Below are positions 54,769 through 63,920 of a DNA stretch of 64,000 nt, piece by piece. The DNA is from CALDTK01 sp965215215 (GTDB lineage: Bacteria; Bacteroidota; Bacteroidia; Chitinophagales; Saprospiraceae), in NCBI GenBank assembly GCA_965215215.1, contig OZ244043.1:3348001-3412000 (forward strand). Direction: 5' to 3'. A program made the translations under genes and the position numbers. Below the pieces are notes generated by a model. The model searched no databases and was not told the DNA's origin. It saw only the letters and a list, made by a program, of their open reading frames with translations. Each line of letters begins with the position of its first letter. The first letter of the stretch is position 1.

Positions 54769-55422
54769 ATGCATCAATCCGATCTACGTAGTCGCATATC
54801 GGGGTCGCCGCGCGTGAAGCGGCTGGTGCATCGATTGCTCTTCCCGTTGCACGACTACAAGCCGCGCTGGTGGGTGCGCGCATTCGTCAATCCCTGGTAC
54901 CATACGCGTCAAGGCGTTATCCGACGTCGCGCACGCACCGACGTGGTTCCGTTCCACAACTTTACGGTCTGTCACCGGGCGATTATCGAGGACAATGCCT
55001 TGGTCAACAACGTGATGGGTGCCGTTTACCTCGGCGAGAACAGTTTGATCGGCGTGGGTACTACCGTGATCGGCCCCGTGCACATCGGTACGGACGTACT
55101 CATCGCCCAGCACGCGGTCATCTCCGCGCTCAACCACAGCTTCGAGGACATCTCCCTCCCGATCCGCCAGCAGGGGGTAACCACGCGATTGATTCGACTC
55201 GAAGACGGGTGCTGGCTCGGGGCGGGTGCTATCGTGTTGCCGGGGGTTACCGTGGGCAAAAACAGCGTGGTGGCCGCGGGCGCCGTAGTGACCAGAGACG
55301 TGCCCGATTACAGCGTGGTGGTCGGTAACCCCGCCCGGGTCGTGCGGCAGTACGACGCGGCGACGGGACAGTTCGAGCGTCACCAAGAGGGAGCCGAGCT
55401 AACCCGCTCGGTCCCCTCCTAA
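54769..55422 (+). CDS. Left-handed beta-helix acetyltransferase
   Basis: A 217-residue enzyme with about 60 N-terminal basic/aromatic residues and then hexapeptide repeats (VYLGENSLIGVGTTVIGPVHIG, then GAIVLPGVTVGKNSVVAAGAVVTRDVPDYSVVVGNPARVV). The end motif GNPARVV is typical of the maltose/galactoside or surface-sugar O-acetyltransferase group. The catalytic His is in LNHSFED. An AGGAA site precedes ATG 54769. The acceptor is unknown. Confidence 0.9.
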   Translation: MHQSDLRSRISGSPRVKRLVHRLLFPLHDYKPRWWVRAFVNPWYHTRQGVIRRRARTDVVPFHNFTVCHRAIIEDNALVNNVMGAVYLGENSLIGVGTTVIGPVHIGTDVLIAQHAVISALNHSFEDISLPIRQQGVTTRLIRLEDGCWLGAGAIVLPGVTVGKNSVVAAGAVVTRDVPDYSVVVGNPARVVRQYDAATGQFERHQEGAELTRSVPS

Positions 55423-55430
55423 AACGCAGC

Positions 55431-55463
55431 AGGCCCTCACCCCGGAGGGCAAAGGCCTGTTTG
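55431..55463. terminator. Probable bidirectional terminator
   Basis: CAGGCC ... GGCCTG encloses GCCCTC ACCCCG GAGGGC. Rightward it is followed by TGTTTGG; leftward, after the tRNA-Phe, by CTGCTGCGTTTT. It can serve the acetyltransferase gene and the tRNA; the T runs are modest. Confidence 0.5.
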
Positions 55464-55537
55464 GTGGCGTGGGCAGGAATCGAACCAGCGACACCACGAT
55501 TTTCAGTCGTGTGCTCTACCAACTGAGCTACCGCGCC
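55462..55537 (-). tRNA. tRNA-Phe (anticodon GAA)
   Basis: A 76-base gene with encoded CCA. D arm TAGCTCAGTTGGTAGAGC, anticodon stem CACGA-TCGTG, loop CTGAAAA (GAA). The acceptor GGCGCGG with CCACGCC has a C5-A68 mismatch, and the T stem GCTGG with CCTGC has a T51-T63 mismatch, the rest pairing normally. Confidence 0.88.
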
Positions 55538-55635
55538 GTGCGTCTGCCCGTTCGGGCGGCCGCGAAGATAGCGGACGCAAGCGGCCACGCAAGAGTTGGA
55601 TCAGAGAATCTACTTTCGTCTCCAGTCGTCCGCCT

Positions 55636-56478
55636 ATGCAGCCCGTGCTCGCCCGAATCTCCATCGCCGTCGTCGGGGTCGCCGCCCTCGTTTTTCTGGG
55701 CCTGGCCTTTCTCGTCAGTTCGAGTTGGGCGGTTTGGTGTATCCCGTTCGCGGTCGTCCTCGGTATCCTCGTCGCTATCCGCCCGCAGCTCGAGTGGGCG
55801 GAGGCGAAGCGTAATCCCCCCGATCTCGATGAGCAGGTCGTTGAGCTGTTCGACCGCGAGCTGCCGGCCTACTACCAAGAGCTCGATGCGGCCCAGCGGC
55901 TGCGTTTTCGCCAGCGTACCGCGCTGGTCCGGATGGCGACCGACTTCAAGGGGCAAGGTTTCGAAAACGTGCCGGGCGATGTCGCCGCGCTCATCGCGAG
56001 CCAGTCGGCTCGCTTGACGTTCGCCGGTGAGCTGGTCGTGCTGGGCGACTTCGAGAACGTCGTCCTGTACCGACACCCCTTCCCGAGCCCCAACATCCCC
56101 GACCCCTGGCACGCCAGCGAGCTGTTCGCCGAAGACGGCGTGCTCATCTTCAGCGTCGAACAAGCACTCCCCGGGATTCTTCAGCGGGGCCGGTTTTTTA
56201 ATACGGTACTGTACGAGTGGATTCGCGCCTACGCTATCGCCGTTTTGCCGCGAGCGGACAGCTCGGCGTGGCCCGACTGGACGGAGGCCGTGTCGGCCGT
56301 AACCGGTCATCCAGCGGAATGGGTAGCGAGCTGGGTCGGGCTTCCGGACCATATCGACCGCGAGGCCGTTATCGAAGTCCTGTTCCACGATTACACGCCC
56401 GCTTTCGCGAAAACATACCCGGAGTTAGCCGGTCAGCTCAGGCTTCGGTGGGCGAAAGCCGTTGGCGTCGGGGAGTAG
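55636..56478 (+). CDS. MtfA-like protein without zinc-protease His ligands
   Basis: A 280-residue protein with two N-terminal hydrophobic helices (about residues 8-50), then a domain resembling MtfA/zinc-dependent peptidase: ELPAYYQELDAAQRLRFRQRTALV, then FKGQGFENVPGDVAALIAS and FENVVLYRHPFP. Where the family has HExxH (usually HEFAH) this sequence reads YEWIR at residues 193-197: the Glu is kept, both His are lost. Probably catalytically inactive or altered. The family assignment is by pattern. Confidence 0.7.
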   Translation: MQPVLARISIAVVGVAALVFLGLAFLVSSSWAVWCIPFAVVLGILVAIRPQLEWAEAKRNPPDLDEQVVELFDRELPAYYQELDAAQRLRFRQRTALVRMATDFKGQGFENVPGDVAALIASQSARLTFAGELVVLGDFENVVLYRHPFPSPNIPDPWHASELFAEDGVLIFSVEQALPGILQRGRFFNTVLYEWIRAYAIAVLPRADSSAWPDWTEAVSAVTGHPAEWVASWVGLPDHIDREAVIEVLFHDYTPAFAKTYPELAGQLRLRWAKAVGVGE

Positions 56479-56632
56479 ACTTACCGGCTTACTCCCACCC
56501 CAGATCTTGTGCCAATCGGTAGGACGGACCCACTTCGGATGAACAATTAGTCTGATTTTACGCTATAAAGTTAATGAAACGCAGTGAGCCTAGCTGTGTC
56601 CGGCGCCCCTCACTCATATATACTCCCCCCTC

Positions 56633-57061
56633 ATGCCCGCCCACAACTGCACCGAGATACTCCTGGTCGAAGACGATCCACTCGATCGGATGCTAACTCT
56701 GCGTGCGCTCCGCAAGCTCGAACTGAACGTCCGTTTCGTCGAGTTAAGCGACGGTCAGGAGTTGCTCGATCACATCGAGAAAGCGGACCTAGTCGACACG
56801 TGTCTCATCATCCTCGATCTAAAGCTCCCGCGGGTTAACGGGATTCAGGCCCTCAAGATCCTAAACAAGTCCGGTGTCACCGATAAAGTCCCGATCGTGA
56901 TGATGAGTAGCTCCGGTCTCGAACGCGACGTGAACGAGGCGTACGCCAACGGGGCGCGGGCCTATCTATCGAAGCCCATCAAGCACACGGAATTCGTCGA
57001 GGCCGTACAGGGGCTCGGTTTGTTTTGGGCTAAGTACAATCTACTGCCGACCCCATCCTAG
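56633..57061 (+). CDS. Single-domain response regulator
   Basis: A 142-residue CheY-like receiver. The acidic pocket is VEDDPLDR, the phospho-Asp in LIILDLKLPRVNG, the Thr/Ser in VMMSSSG and the Lys in YLSKPIK. It has no output domain. The inserted GQELLDHIEKADL region is typical of the phytochrome/RcpA type. The kinase partner is not adjacent. It may serve the TPR kinase or a phytochrome-like kinase elsewhere. Confidence 0.92.
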   Translation: MPAHNCTEILLVEDDPLDRMLTLRALRKLELNVRFVELSDGQELLDHIEKADLVDTCLIILDLKLPRVNGIQALKILNKSGVTDKVPIVMMSSSGLERDVNEAYANGARAYLSKPIKHTEFVEAVQGLGLFWAKYNLLPTPS

Positions 57062-57076
57062 CTTACCTTTCCCAGC

Positions 57077-57904
57077 ATGGACTGGAAGGGGAAAACGATT
57101 TTGATTACGGGTGCGAGCCGGGGGATCGGTAAGGCCATCGGCCTGCGGTTCGCGCGCGAGGGCGCCAACGTCGGCGTACTCGGCAAAACGGCTGACCCGC
57201 ACCCGAAGCTCGAGGGGACAGTCCATTCGGCGGTCGAGGAGATGAAGGCCGTCGGCGGCGATGCGCTGGGGTTGATTTGCGATATTCGGGACGAGGACCG
57301 GGTCGCGGAGGTCGCCGCGGAACTCGCCGGTCGCTTCGGCGGTATCGACGCGCTCATCAACAACGCGAGCGCCATCTCCCTGACCCCCACCGAGGCGACC
57401 ACCATGAAGCGGTACGACCTGATGCAGTCGGTCAATACGCGTGGTACTTTTCTGGGCTCCCGGGTTTGCCTCCCGTACTTGTCGAAGAGCGATGTCGGGC
57501 ACATCCTTACGTTGAGTCCGCCGCTCGACCTGCAGATGAAGTGGTTTGCCGGGCACGTGGCGTACACGATATCTAAGTTCGGGATGTCGCTCGTTACGCT
57601 CGGGATCGCCGAGGAGTACAAGGAGCGCGGTATCCGCGCGAATACGCTGTGGCCGCTCACTACGATAGCGACCGCGGCCGTCAACAACCTACTCGGCGGT
57701 GATACGCTGATGCAAATGAGTCGCACCCCGCAGATCGTCGCCGACGCCGCCTACGCCGTACTCTCCTCGAGGCGTACGGGGGGGTCGTTGATCGACGAGG
57801 ACGTCCTGCGGGAAACGGGGGTCACCGACTTCTCGAAGTACCGGGTGAACGACGGGCATCCGCTCGCTCCAGACCTTTTCGTCGAGCCCGAACGCGTCAG
57901 TTAA
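57077..57904 (+). CDS. Short-chain dehydrogenase, HSDL2-like
   Basis: A 275-residue SDR. NADP loop ITGASRGIGKAIGLRFA, then an inserted segment (TADPHPKLEGTVHSAVEEM) typical of hydroxysteroid-dehydrogenase-like protein 2 and related. Asn-Asn-Ala-Ser (INNASAI) and Ser (ILTLSPPLDL), with Tyr-Lys in VAYTISKFGMSLV, complete the catalytic set. It probably acts on an acyl or lipid-like substrate. It begins 15 bases after the response regulator stop. Confidence 0.9.
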   Translation: MDWKGKTILITGASRGIGKAIGLRFAREGANVGVLGKTADPHPKLEGTVHSAVEEMKAVGGDALGLICDIRDEDRVAEVAAELAGRFGGIDALINNASAISLTPTEATTMKRYDLMQSVNTRGTFLGSRVCLPYLSKSDVGHILTLSPPLDLQMKWFAGHVAYTISKFGMSLVTLGIAEEYKERGIRANTLWPLTTIATAAVNNLLGGDTLMQMSRTPQIVADAAYAVLSSRRTGGSLIDEDVLRETGVTDFSKYRVNDGHPLAPDLFVEPERVS

Positions 57905-57907
57905 GCG

Positions 57908-58303
57908 TTATTGTTGGGTTTCGTCTTTCACGATTAATGGATCGTACGTGACATTTAGGTGGATCCACACTGACCTCGAAACTCTAAATACGTATACAAA
58001 TCCGATTAAAGATACCGCGATGAGTGCGGCCATGCTCGCCCCTAATGAGTAGTCAAAAACCCAGTGTAAGAGAAAAACTAAGCCCAGGCAGGGGAAGGAG
58101 AAAATGATGTAGCTGAGGAACATCGCCCCGTAGTAGAACCCGGGTTCCGGAAAGTAGTGCTGGCCGCATACAGAACAGCCTTGGTGCATGTCGAAGGGCT
58201 TCGAGAAGCCCAGCGTCGAGCTCGGGAACAGGCGACCCGTTCGACACCTCGGGCACCTCAATTTGACTACGCTCGAGAGCCAAGTTTTCGCTGGTTCCGC
58301 CAT
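57908..58303 (-). CDS. DUF983 family membrane protein
   Basis: A 131-residue protein. Its N-terminal zinc-ribbon-like part has CPRCRTGRLF and CSVCGQHYFPEPGFYYGAMFLSYI, the DUF983 signature. Two transmembrane helices follow (about residues 60-80 and 85-110). The function is unknown. It is convergent with the SDR gene (3-base gap). Confidence 0.9.
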   Translation of the reverse strand: MAEPAKTWLSSVVKLRCPRCRTGRLFPSSTLGFSKPFDMHQGCSVCGQHYFPEPGFYYGAMFLSYIIFSFPCLGLVFLLHWVFDYSLGASMAALIAVSLIGFVYVFRVSRSVWIHLNVTYDPLIVKDETQQ

Positions 58304-58746
58304 ATGCCGAACTCAACGCGTAAATCCCCTGTTCGGTGCGATTTCTATTTATGTAAGCAAACTTTTATATGTAATGGTGTATTGCACCGTCAATACCTAA
58401 AAAATAGCATATGTATACATTACGACTCTCTTGTGCTAACTTTCGGCCATGTTGTTCGATCGACTTCGATATTTTTTTCCCGTGAAGGCAACCGTCCTAA
58501 AAGGCAGTCCGGTACAGCAGATGAGTCTTCACGTCGGACGGACACTATGCGCCCGTACCGAGCGCGCCAACATCCCCACGGGCCCGATCGAGTCGATCGG
58601 CCTTCCCCATTTGCTGACTCCGGCTGCTACCGTAGCCGGATAACCCGATTATTTCCCGCGATTGTGTAAAGCATCGTAACCAAGGTACACCCGGAGCACA
58701 TCAACCAGCTCTCAAGCCTTGACTGCCCTCTAAATACGCTCCACCA
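58304..58746. other. 443-base intergenic region before the secreted glycosidase-like gene
   Basis: AT-richer than the neighbours. It contains a perfect ATGTATACAT palindrome (58411-58420), and a CGGTGC/GCACCG pair about 50 bases apart. The 64-codon frame at 58449-58643 is not convincing. Promoters for the DUF983 gene and the secreted protein must lie here. Confidence 0.5.
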
Positions 58747-60630
58747 ATGCTAAGACTTTTTACGCTCGCTATCTGTGCATTCGGCTTCCTATCCGCACAA
58801 GCCCAGCAGAAAGTACCCACTGCAAACGAAGTCGTTCCCGAGTACAACGCCTCCTTCGGTCAGGGGATCAACTTCGGTTGGTACCAGAATTGGACCGACG
58901 AGGATCTCGCCCGCTTGTCGACGGGGTCGACCGATGGCCAGGTTAGGGGAATCGGGGTAAACGCGCTCCGTCCCGCGCTGTTCAGCTGGTTTCTGGAGCA
59001 GCACGGCTACGGCGTCCGGGAGAGCACTTTCAAGTTTTACGATCAACTCGGCGCCAAGAACAACGTGGCCATCATCGGTCACCCGAACGACGAGGAACAG
59101 TCGACCACGGACTACTGCGGTGACGGCGTACCGAGCATGCTGCACCGGGGCATGTGGGAGCCCATTTGGGACGGTGGTGCTAACGGCACGCCTTACAACG
59201 ATAACAACCTGTACGCCAAGCACGTCTACAAAACCGTCATGGTCTACGGTGATGAAGTGCGTTTCTGGGAGGTCTGGAACGAACCGGACATCAACTACTC
59301 CGGTAACGGATGGAAGGATCGGCGCTTCGAGGGCAATTGGTACGACAACGATCCCGAGCCCTGCGAGCTCATGATCCACGCCCCGATTCAGGCGTACGTC
59401 CGTATGCTCCGTATTACCTGGGAGATCGTCAAGAGCATCGATCCGAACGATTACGTAGCGATCGGCGGCGTTGGCTTCCCCAGTTTCATGGACGCCATCA
59501 TGCGCCACACCGACGAAGAAGGCTCGGGGGCGGTCACCGGGGAGAACCCGCTGCTCGGTGGAGCTTACTTCGACGCTATCTCGTACCACATCTACCCCCA
59601 CCTCGAGGACGCCTTCCGCGAGTGGAACAACGACAAGCTCCAGTGGGACTACCACCGCCACTCCGACCGTGCGATCAAAGGCGTCGGCGATAAGCTGAAA
59701 GGGTTCGAGAAGACCGCCGCCGACTACGGCTACGACGGTAAGAAGTACCCCAAGAAGGTGACGCTCTGCACCGAGGTCAACCTCCCCCGCCGGGGTTTCG
59801 ACCTCGAAGCGGCCAATCTCTCGAGCGTACAGATGCAGCGCAACTTCATCCTGAAGCTACTCGCCCGCTCGCAGGAGTGGGGTATGACCCAGCTACACCC
59901 CTACCAGTTGGCCGACAACAAGAAGCCCGAGAACGCGGAGTTCGAGTTCGACCTGATGGGTTTCTACCGCTTCATCGACAACGTACCCACGTTGGCTCAG
60001 GCTCGGGTCACCGAGACGGGCGTCGCTTACCGGACGTACTCGACGTTCCTGCGTGACGCTAGCGCCGAATCGTACATCACCGACAAGCTCGACCTCCAGC
60101 CCCAACAGGGGGGCGTTGGCTACAAACTCAAAGACGGGCAGGAGGCTTTCGTCCTCTGGGCGGAGACCACCGCCGACGGTAACGAGTGGGTTACTACCGA
60201 GTACAGCGTTCCCGCCGACTTGGTGGCTGCCGGCTACCGCGTGGCGGAGTGGAACTTTAGCGAGGACCCTAAAAGCGAGCCGCTGACCGAGAAGCTCACC
60301 CTCACCGGAACACCCGTCTTCCTCGCGCCTTCCACAATCACCGGTGGGACTTCCGCCCTCGGGGACCTCGGTGAGGAAGTCATCGAGCTTACCGTTTACC
60401 CGAACCCCGTCGTCGAGCAACTCAACGTGGCGCTCCCCGCTAGTCCGGGCGAGTGGACCCTCGAAATCTTCGACGTATCGGGCCGCAAAGCCGCCGTTAC
60501 CTCGCAGACGCTTCGCGCCGGAGCGACCAAAGCGAAATTTAACGTCGCTAACCTGCCGGTCGGTACCTACGAGTTGCGCGCCCTCAACGGCGACGACGAG
60601 CAGCTGGCCGTTCAGTTCGTCAAGGACTAG
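58747..60630 (+). CDS. Secreted glycoside-hydrolase-like protein with T9SS sorting domain
   Basis: A 627-residue exported protein. Signal peptide (about residues 1-19, ending AQAQ), then a TIM-barrel-like catalytic region (about 35-440). A WNEP motif carries the probable acid/base Glu179, and Glu343 (in CTEVNLP) is a candidate nucleophile, the spacing of clan A families such as GH39, GH5 or GH30. After a short beta domain comes a T9SS C-terminal domain beginning near VYPNPVVEQ. The GH family is not certain. Confidence 0.85.
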   Translation: MLRLFTLAICAFGFLSAQAQQKVPTANEVVPEYNASFGQGINFGWYQNWTDEDLARLSTGSTDGQVRGIGVNALRPALFSWFLEQHGYGVRESTFKFYDQLGAKNNVAIIGHPNDEEQSTTDYCGDGVPSMLHRGMWEPIWDGGANGTPYNDNNLYAKHVYKTVMVYGDEVRFWEVWNEPDINYSGNGWKDRRFEGNWYDNDPEPCELMIHAPIQAYVRMLRITWEIVKSIDPNDYVAIGGVGFPSFMDAIMRHTDEEGSGAVTGENPLLGGAYFDAISYHIYPHLEDAFREWNNDKLQWDYHRHSDRAIKGVGDKLKGFEKTAADYGYDGKKYPKKVTLCTEVNLPRRGFDLEAANLSSVQMQRNFILKLLARSQEWGMTQLHPYQLADNKKPENAEFEFDLMGFYRFIDNVPTLAQARVTETGVAYRTYSTFLRDASAESYITDKLDLQPQQGGVGYKLKDGQEAFVLWAETTADGNEWVTTEYSVPADLVAAGYRVAEWNFSEDPKSEPLTEKLTLTGTPVFLAPSTITGGTSALGDLGEEVIELTVYPNPVVEQLNVALPASPGEWTLEIFDVSGRKAAVTSQTLRAGATKAKFNVANLPVGTYELRALNGDDEQLAVQFVKD

Positions 60631-60656
60631 CCGCAATCACGTTCGCTTTCCATAAG

Positions 60657-60688
60657 AGCCGCTCGGACCTCTAGTCCGGGCGGCTTTT
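60657..60688 (+). terminator. Rho-independent terminator
   Basis: AGCCGCTCGGAC with GTCCGGGCGGCT (12 base pairs, one T-G) around a CTCTA loop, followed by TTT. It lies 27 bases after the glycosidase-like stop codon. Confidence 0.9.
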
Positions 60689-60751
60689 GTGTATAACATT
60701 AATTTACGAATAAAACAATTTGTGTTATCATGAGCTGATTTCATCGCGCTC

Positions 60752-63721
60752 ATGCACCTCAACTGTCACTCCTACTACTCCCTCCGCTTCGGTACGCTCT
60801 CGCCGGAGGAACTGGTGCTGGCCGCACGGCAGCGCGGTATCCGATCGATCGCACTCACGGACGTAAACTCCACCGCAGCCGCCTTCCCGTTCTGGAAGGC
60901 CTGCCTCAAACACGGAGTCAGGCCGGTACTCGGCATCGAGTTCCGTAACGACGACGAGTTGCTCTTCATCGGGTTAGCCCGCAATCAGGAGGGCTGGGCC
61001 GAGTTGACCGGGCTACTCACCGAATGCTCCCTGGCCGGGCGCGTACGGCCCACCTTGGCCCCCGCGTTGCCCAACTGCTACGTCATCTACCCGCGTCTCA
61101 GTAAGCCCCTTGAAGCCTTTCGGCAAAACGAGTACCTCGGCGTAAAGGCTCAACACCTCAGTAGGCTGTTTCGCAGTCCGGTAGCGAGGCACCCGGAGCG
61201 ACTCGTCGCCTGGAGTCCGTTCACCTGCCTCGACGACGAAGCCTACGTCACGCACCGCCTGCTACGCGCCGTCGATCACAATACCGTCCTGAGTCAGCTA
61301 CAGCCCGCTTGGCTAGCCGATCCCGATGAGCGTCTCTTTACCCCCGACGAGCTTTCGGAACGCTACGCTACACACGGTTACTTACTGGATAAAGCACGCG
61401 ATCTACTCGAAAACTGCGAGATCGGCTTCGACGAAGGGGCTACACTCAACCGCCGGTGCTTCACCGACTCGGAGGAGGGTGACTTCGCGCTCGTCCGTAA
61501 GCTGGCCGACACGGGCTTCCGTCAGCGCTACGGAGCCGGCCACGGGGAGGCGTACGAACGCCTCGAGCGCGAGCTCGCCGTAATCCGTCAGCAGCACTTT
61601 TGCGCCTACTTCCTCATCACCTGGGACATCACCCGCTACGCGAAATCGGCCGGATACCACCACGTGGGGCGGGGGAGTGGGGCCAACTCGATCGTCGCTT
61701 ACTGCATGCGGATCTCCGACGTAGACCCGCTCGAGCTCGACCTCTACTTCGAGCGCTTCATCAACCCACACCGCTCGAACCCGCCCGACTTCGACATCGA
61801 CTTCGCCTGGGATGAGCGCGACGACGTGATCGACTACGTCTTCAAACGCTACGGGGAAGAATACACCGCCCTGCTCGCCACCACCGTCACCTTCCGGTTC
61901 GCCAGCGTCGTCCGTGAGCTGGGAAAGGTATTCGGCTTGGCGAAGGCCGACATCGACCTCATCGTAGCGGATCCCGACGCCCGGGACGATCACCACGAGC
62001 TCGCCCGGATCGTGCGCCGCCACGGCCGGCGGATCGCCAACTTCCCGAACTACCTCTCCATCCACGCCGGGGGTATCCTCATCTCGGAGCGACCGCTACG
62101 CCGCCACACGGCCCTCCAGCTGATGCCGAAGGGGTTTCCGATCGTGCACATCGACATGTACACGGCCGAGGACTGGGGCTTTCACAAGTACGATATCCTC
62201 TCGCAGCGCGGTCTGGGGCACATCAAGGATACCGTTGACCTCGTGCGCGAGAACCAGGGAAAGGTTATCGACATCCACGACGTAGCGCGAATCAAGGCCG
62301 ACGGGAGGGTGCGCGCCCGACTTAAAGGCGGCCGCGCCATCGGCTGCTTTTACATCGAGAGCCCCGCCATGCGCGGGCTCTTGTCCAAGCTGCGCTGCGA
62401 CGATTACGTGCACCTCGTGGCGGCGAGCTCCATCATCCGCCCGGGCGTGGCGCAGTCGGGCATGATGCGCGCCTACATCGAGCGCTTCAACGATCCGCGT
62501 AAGGTTACCTACGTCCACCCCGTCTTCGAGGAACACCTCGGTGAGACCTTCGGGGTGATGGTCTACCAGGAGGACGTGATGAAGATCGCCCACCACTTCT
62601 CCGGCCTGCCGATGGACGAGTGCGATATCCTGCGCCGCATCATGTCGGGCAAGCGGCACCAGTCCGAACGCTTCGACCAGTTGCGAAAGCGATACTACGC
62701 GGGCTGCCGCGAGCGCGGACACGACGAGCGGACGAGCACCGAGGTGTGGCGGCAGATCGAGAGCTTCGCGGGCTACTCCTTCTGCAAGGCACACTCGGCG
62801 AGTTTCGCGGTAGAGAGCTTTCAAAGCCTCTACCTGAAGGTGTACTACCCTCTCGAATTCATGGTCGGGGTGATCAACAACTTCGGTGGCTTCTACCGAA
62901 CGGAGTTCTACGTGCACGAAGCCCGCCTCCAGGGGGCCAATATTCACCCGCCCTGCGTCAACCGCAGCCTCTACCTCACCACCATCCGCGGGAAAGACAT
63001 GCTGCTCGGGTTCGTGCACCTCCGTAGCCTCGAGCAGCGCGTGGCGCACCGCATCGTACGCGAGCGTTCGGAGGGGGGGGCGTTTCGGGACCTCGCCGAC
63101 TTCGTACGGCGCGTCGAGCCCGGCCCCGAGCAGCTCACCCTACTCATCCGTATCGGCGCGCTCCGCTTCACCGGTCTGAGTAAGTACACGCTCATGTGGG
63201 AAAAGCTGGAGGTGCTTCCGCGCCCAACCCACCGCGAGCGCGCCGCGGGCGCCGGCGCGCTGTTCGCCAACGTGAGCCCGGGGGCGGTAGAGACGGAGGA
63301 GTACGTGCTTCCCGAGTTCGAGGACGGTCGTTTCGATCAGGCCTTCGACGAGCTCGAGTTGCTGGGCTTCCCTCTCGTTTCCCCTTACGAGCTACTCGCC
63401 GAGGAGCCGGGGGGCACCATCGCCACCGACGACTTCCCCGCGCACCTCGGGCAGCGTATCCAGGTCCTCGGCTATTTCGTAACGCGTAAAGACCTCCGTA
63501 CCCGCCAGGGGGCACCCATGGCCTTCGGCACCTGGCTCGATCGCGACGGCAACTACTTCGACACCACGCACTTCCCCGGGGCCTGGCGGCACGGCGACCT
63601 GCGCGCCGGCGGGATCTACATCATCACCGGAACGATTAGTGCCGATTTCGACTTCCTAACCGTCGACGTGGAACGCCTGCGCCGCTTGCCTTACGTACCC
63701 GACGACCGGTACGCGGGCTAG
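60752..63721 (+). CDS. dnaE2: DnaE-type DNA polymerase III alpha-like protein, short form
   Basis: A 989-residue C-family polymerase. The N-terminal PHP domain has HLNCHSYYSLRFGTLSPEEL (where an active PHP usually has HxH; here the second His is Asn). The polymerase core has the catalytic Asp pair in PPDFDIDF and the VGRGSGANSIVAYCMRISDVDP block, with fingers and thumb regions through about residue 700; an OB-fold region ends it. This length fits the second alpha subunit common in Bacteroidota, similar in length to the error-prone ImuC/DnaE2. No ImuA/ImuB or DinB gene follows in the window. Confidence 0.93.
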   Translation: MHLNCHSYYSLRFGTLSPEELVLAARQRGIRSIALTDVNSTAAAFPFWKACLKHGVRPVLGIEFRNDDELLFIGLARNQEGWAELTGLLTECSLAGRVRPTLAPALPNCYVIYPRLSKPLEAFRQNEYLGVKAQHLSRLFRSPVARHPERLVAWSPFTCLDDEAYVTHRLLRAVDHNTVLSQLQPAWLADPDERLFTPDELSERYATHGYLLDKARDLLENCEIGFDEGATLNRRCFTDSEEGDFALVRKLADTGFRQRYGAGHGEAYERLERELAVIRQQHFCAYFLITWDITRYAKSAGYHHVGRGSGANSIVAYCMRISDVDPLELDLYFERFINPHRSNPPDFDIDFAWDERDDVIDYVFKRYGEEYTALLATTVTFRFASVVRELGKVFGLAKADIDLIVADPDARDDHHELARIVRRHGRRIANFPNYLSIHAGGILISERPLRRHTALQLMPKGFPIVHIDMYTAEDWGFHKYDILSQRGLGHIKDTVDLVRENQGKVIDIHDVARIKADGRVRARLKGGRAIGCFYIESPAMRGLLSKLRCDDYVHLVAASSIIRPGVAQSGMMRAYIERFNDPRKVTYVHPVFEEHLGETFGVMVYQEDVMKIAHHFSGLPMDECDILRRIMSGKRHQSERFDQLRKRYYAGCRERGHDERTSTEVWRQIESFAGYSFCKAHSASFAVESFQSLYLKVYYPLEFMVGVINNFGGFYRTEFYVHEARLQGANIHPPCVNRSLYLTTIRGKDMLLGFVHLRSLEQRVAHRIVRERSEGGAFRDLADFVRRVEPGPEQLTLLIRIGALRFTGLSKYTLMWEKLEVLPRPTHRERAAGAGALFANVSPGAVETEEYVLPEFEDGRFDQAFDELELLGFPLVSPYELLAEEPGGTIATDDFPAHLGQRIQVLGYFVTRKDLRTRQGAPMAFGTWLDRDGNYFDTTHFPGAWRHGDLRAGGIYIITGTISADFDFLTVDVERLRRLPYVPDDRYAG

Positions 63722-63920
63722 GCTGTGTTTGACAACCCATGCCGTGGCGAGGGCAAGTGAATTTTTTGCTGGTCCCCGACCCAATGGGATCGGGGGCCCC
63801 GCTGGGGAGTAGCGGCGAAGGGTGACGCGAGAGCATCGTTCGAGCCGCGCGACGGCGGGCGGGGATCTCGCCGCTCGCAGTAGGTAAGGGGTCAGATACA
63901 GCCTAGTGGAGCTAGCCTTT
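63722..63920. other. Intergenic sequence after the polymerase gene
   Basis: No gene. It holds a stem-loop (63774-63795) with CCCCGA/TCGGGG and CCC/GGG pairing around AAT; it lacks a T tail on either side in the expected direction. Confidence 0.5.

Noticed and set aside
58449..58643. 64-residue frame in the gap before the glycosidase-like gene
   Set aside because: Weak coding character and no homologue or ribosome site seen; treated as intergenic.
63774..63795. Stem-loop as terminator of the polymerase gene
   Set aside because: No T run follows in the rightward direction; the T run precedes the hairpin, so a classical terminator is not supported.
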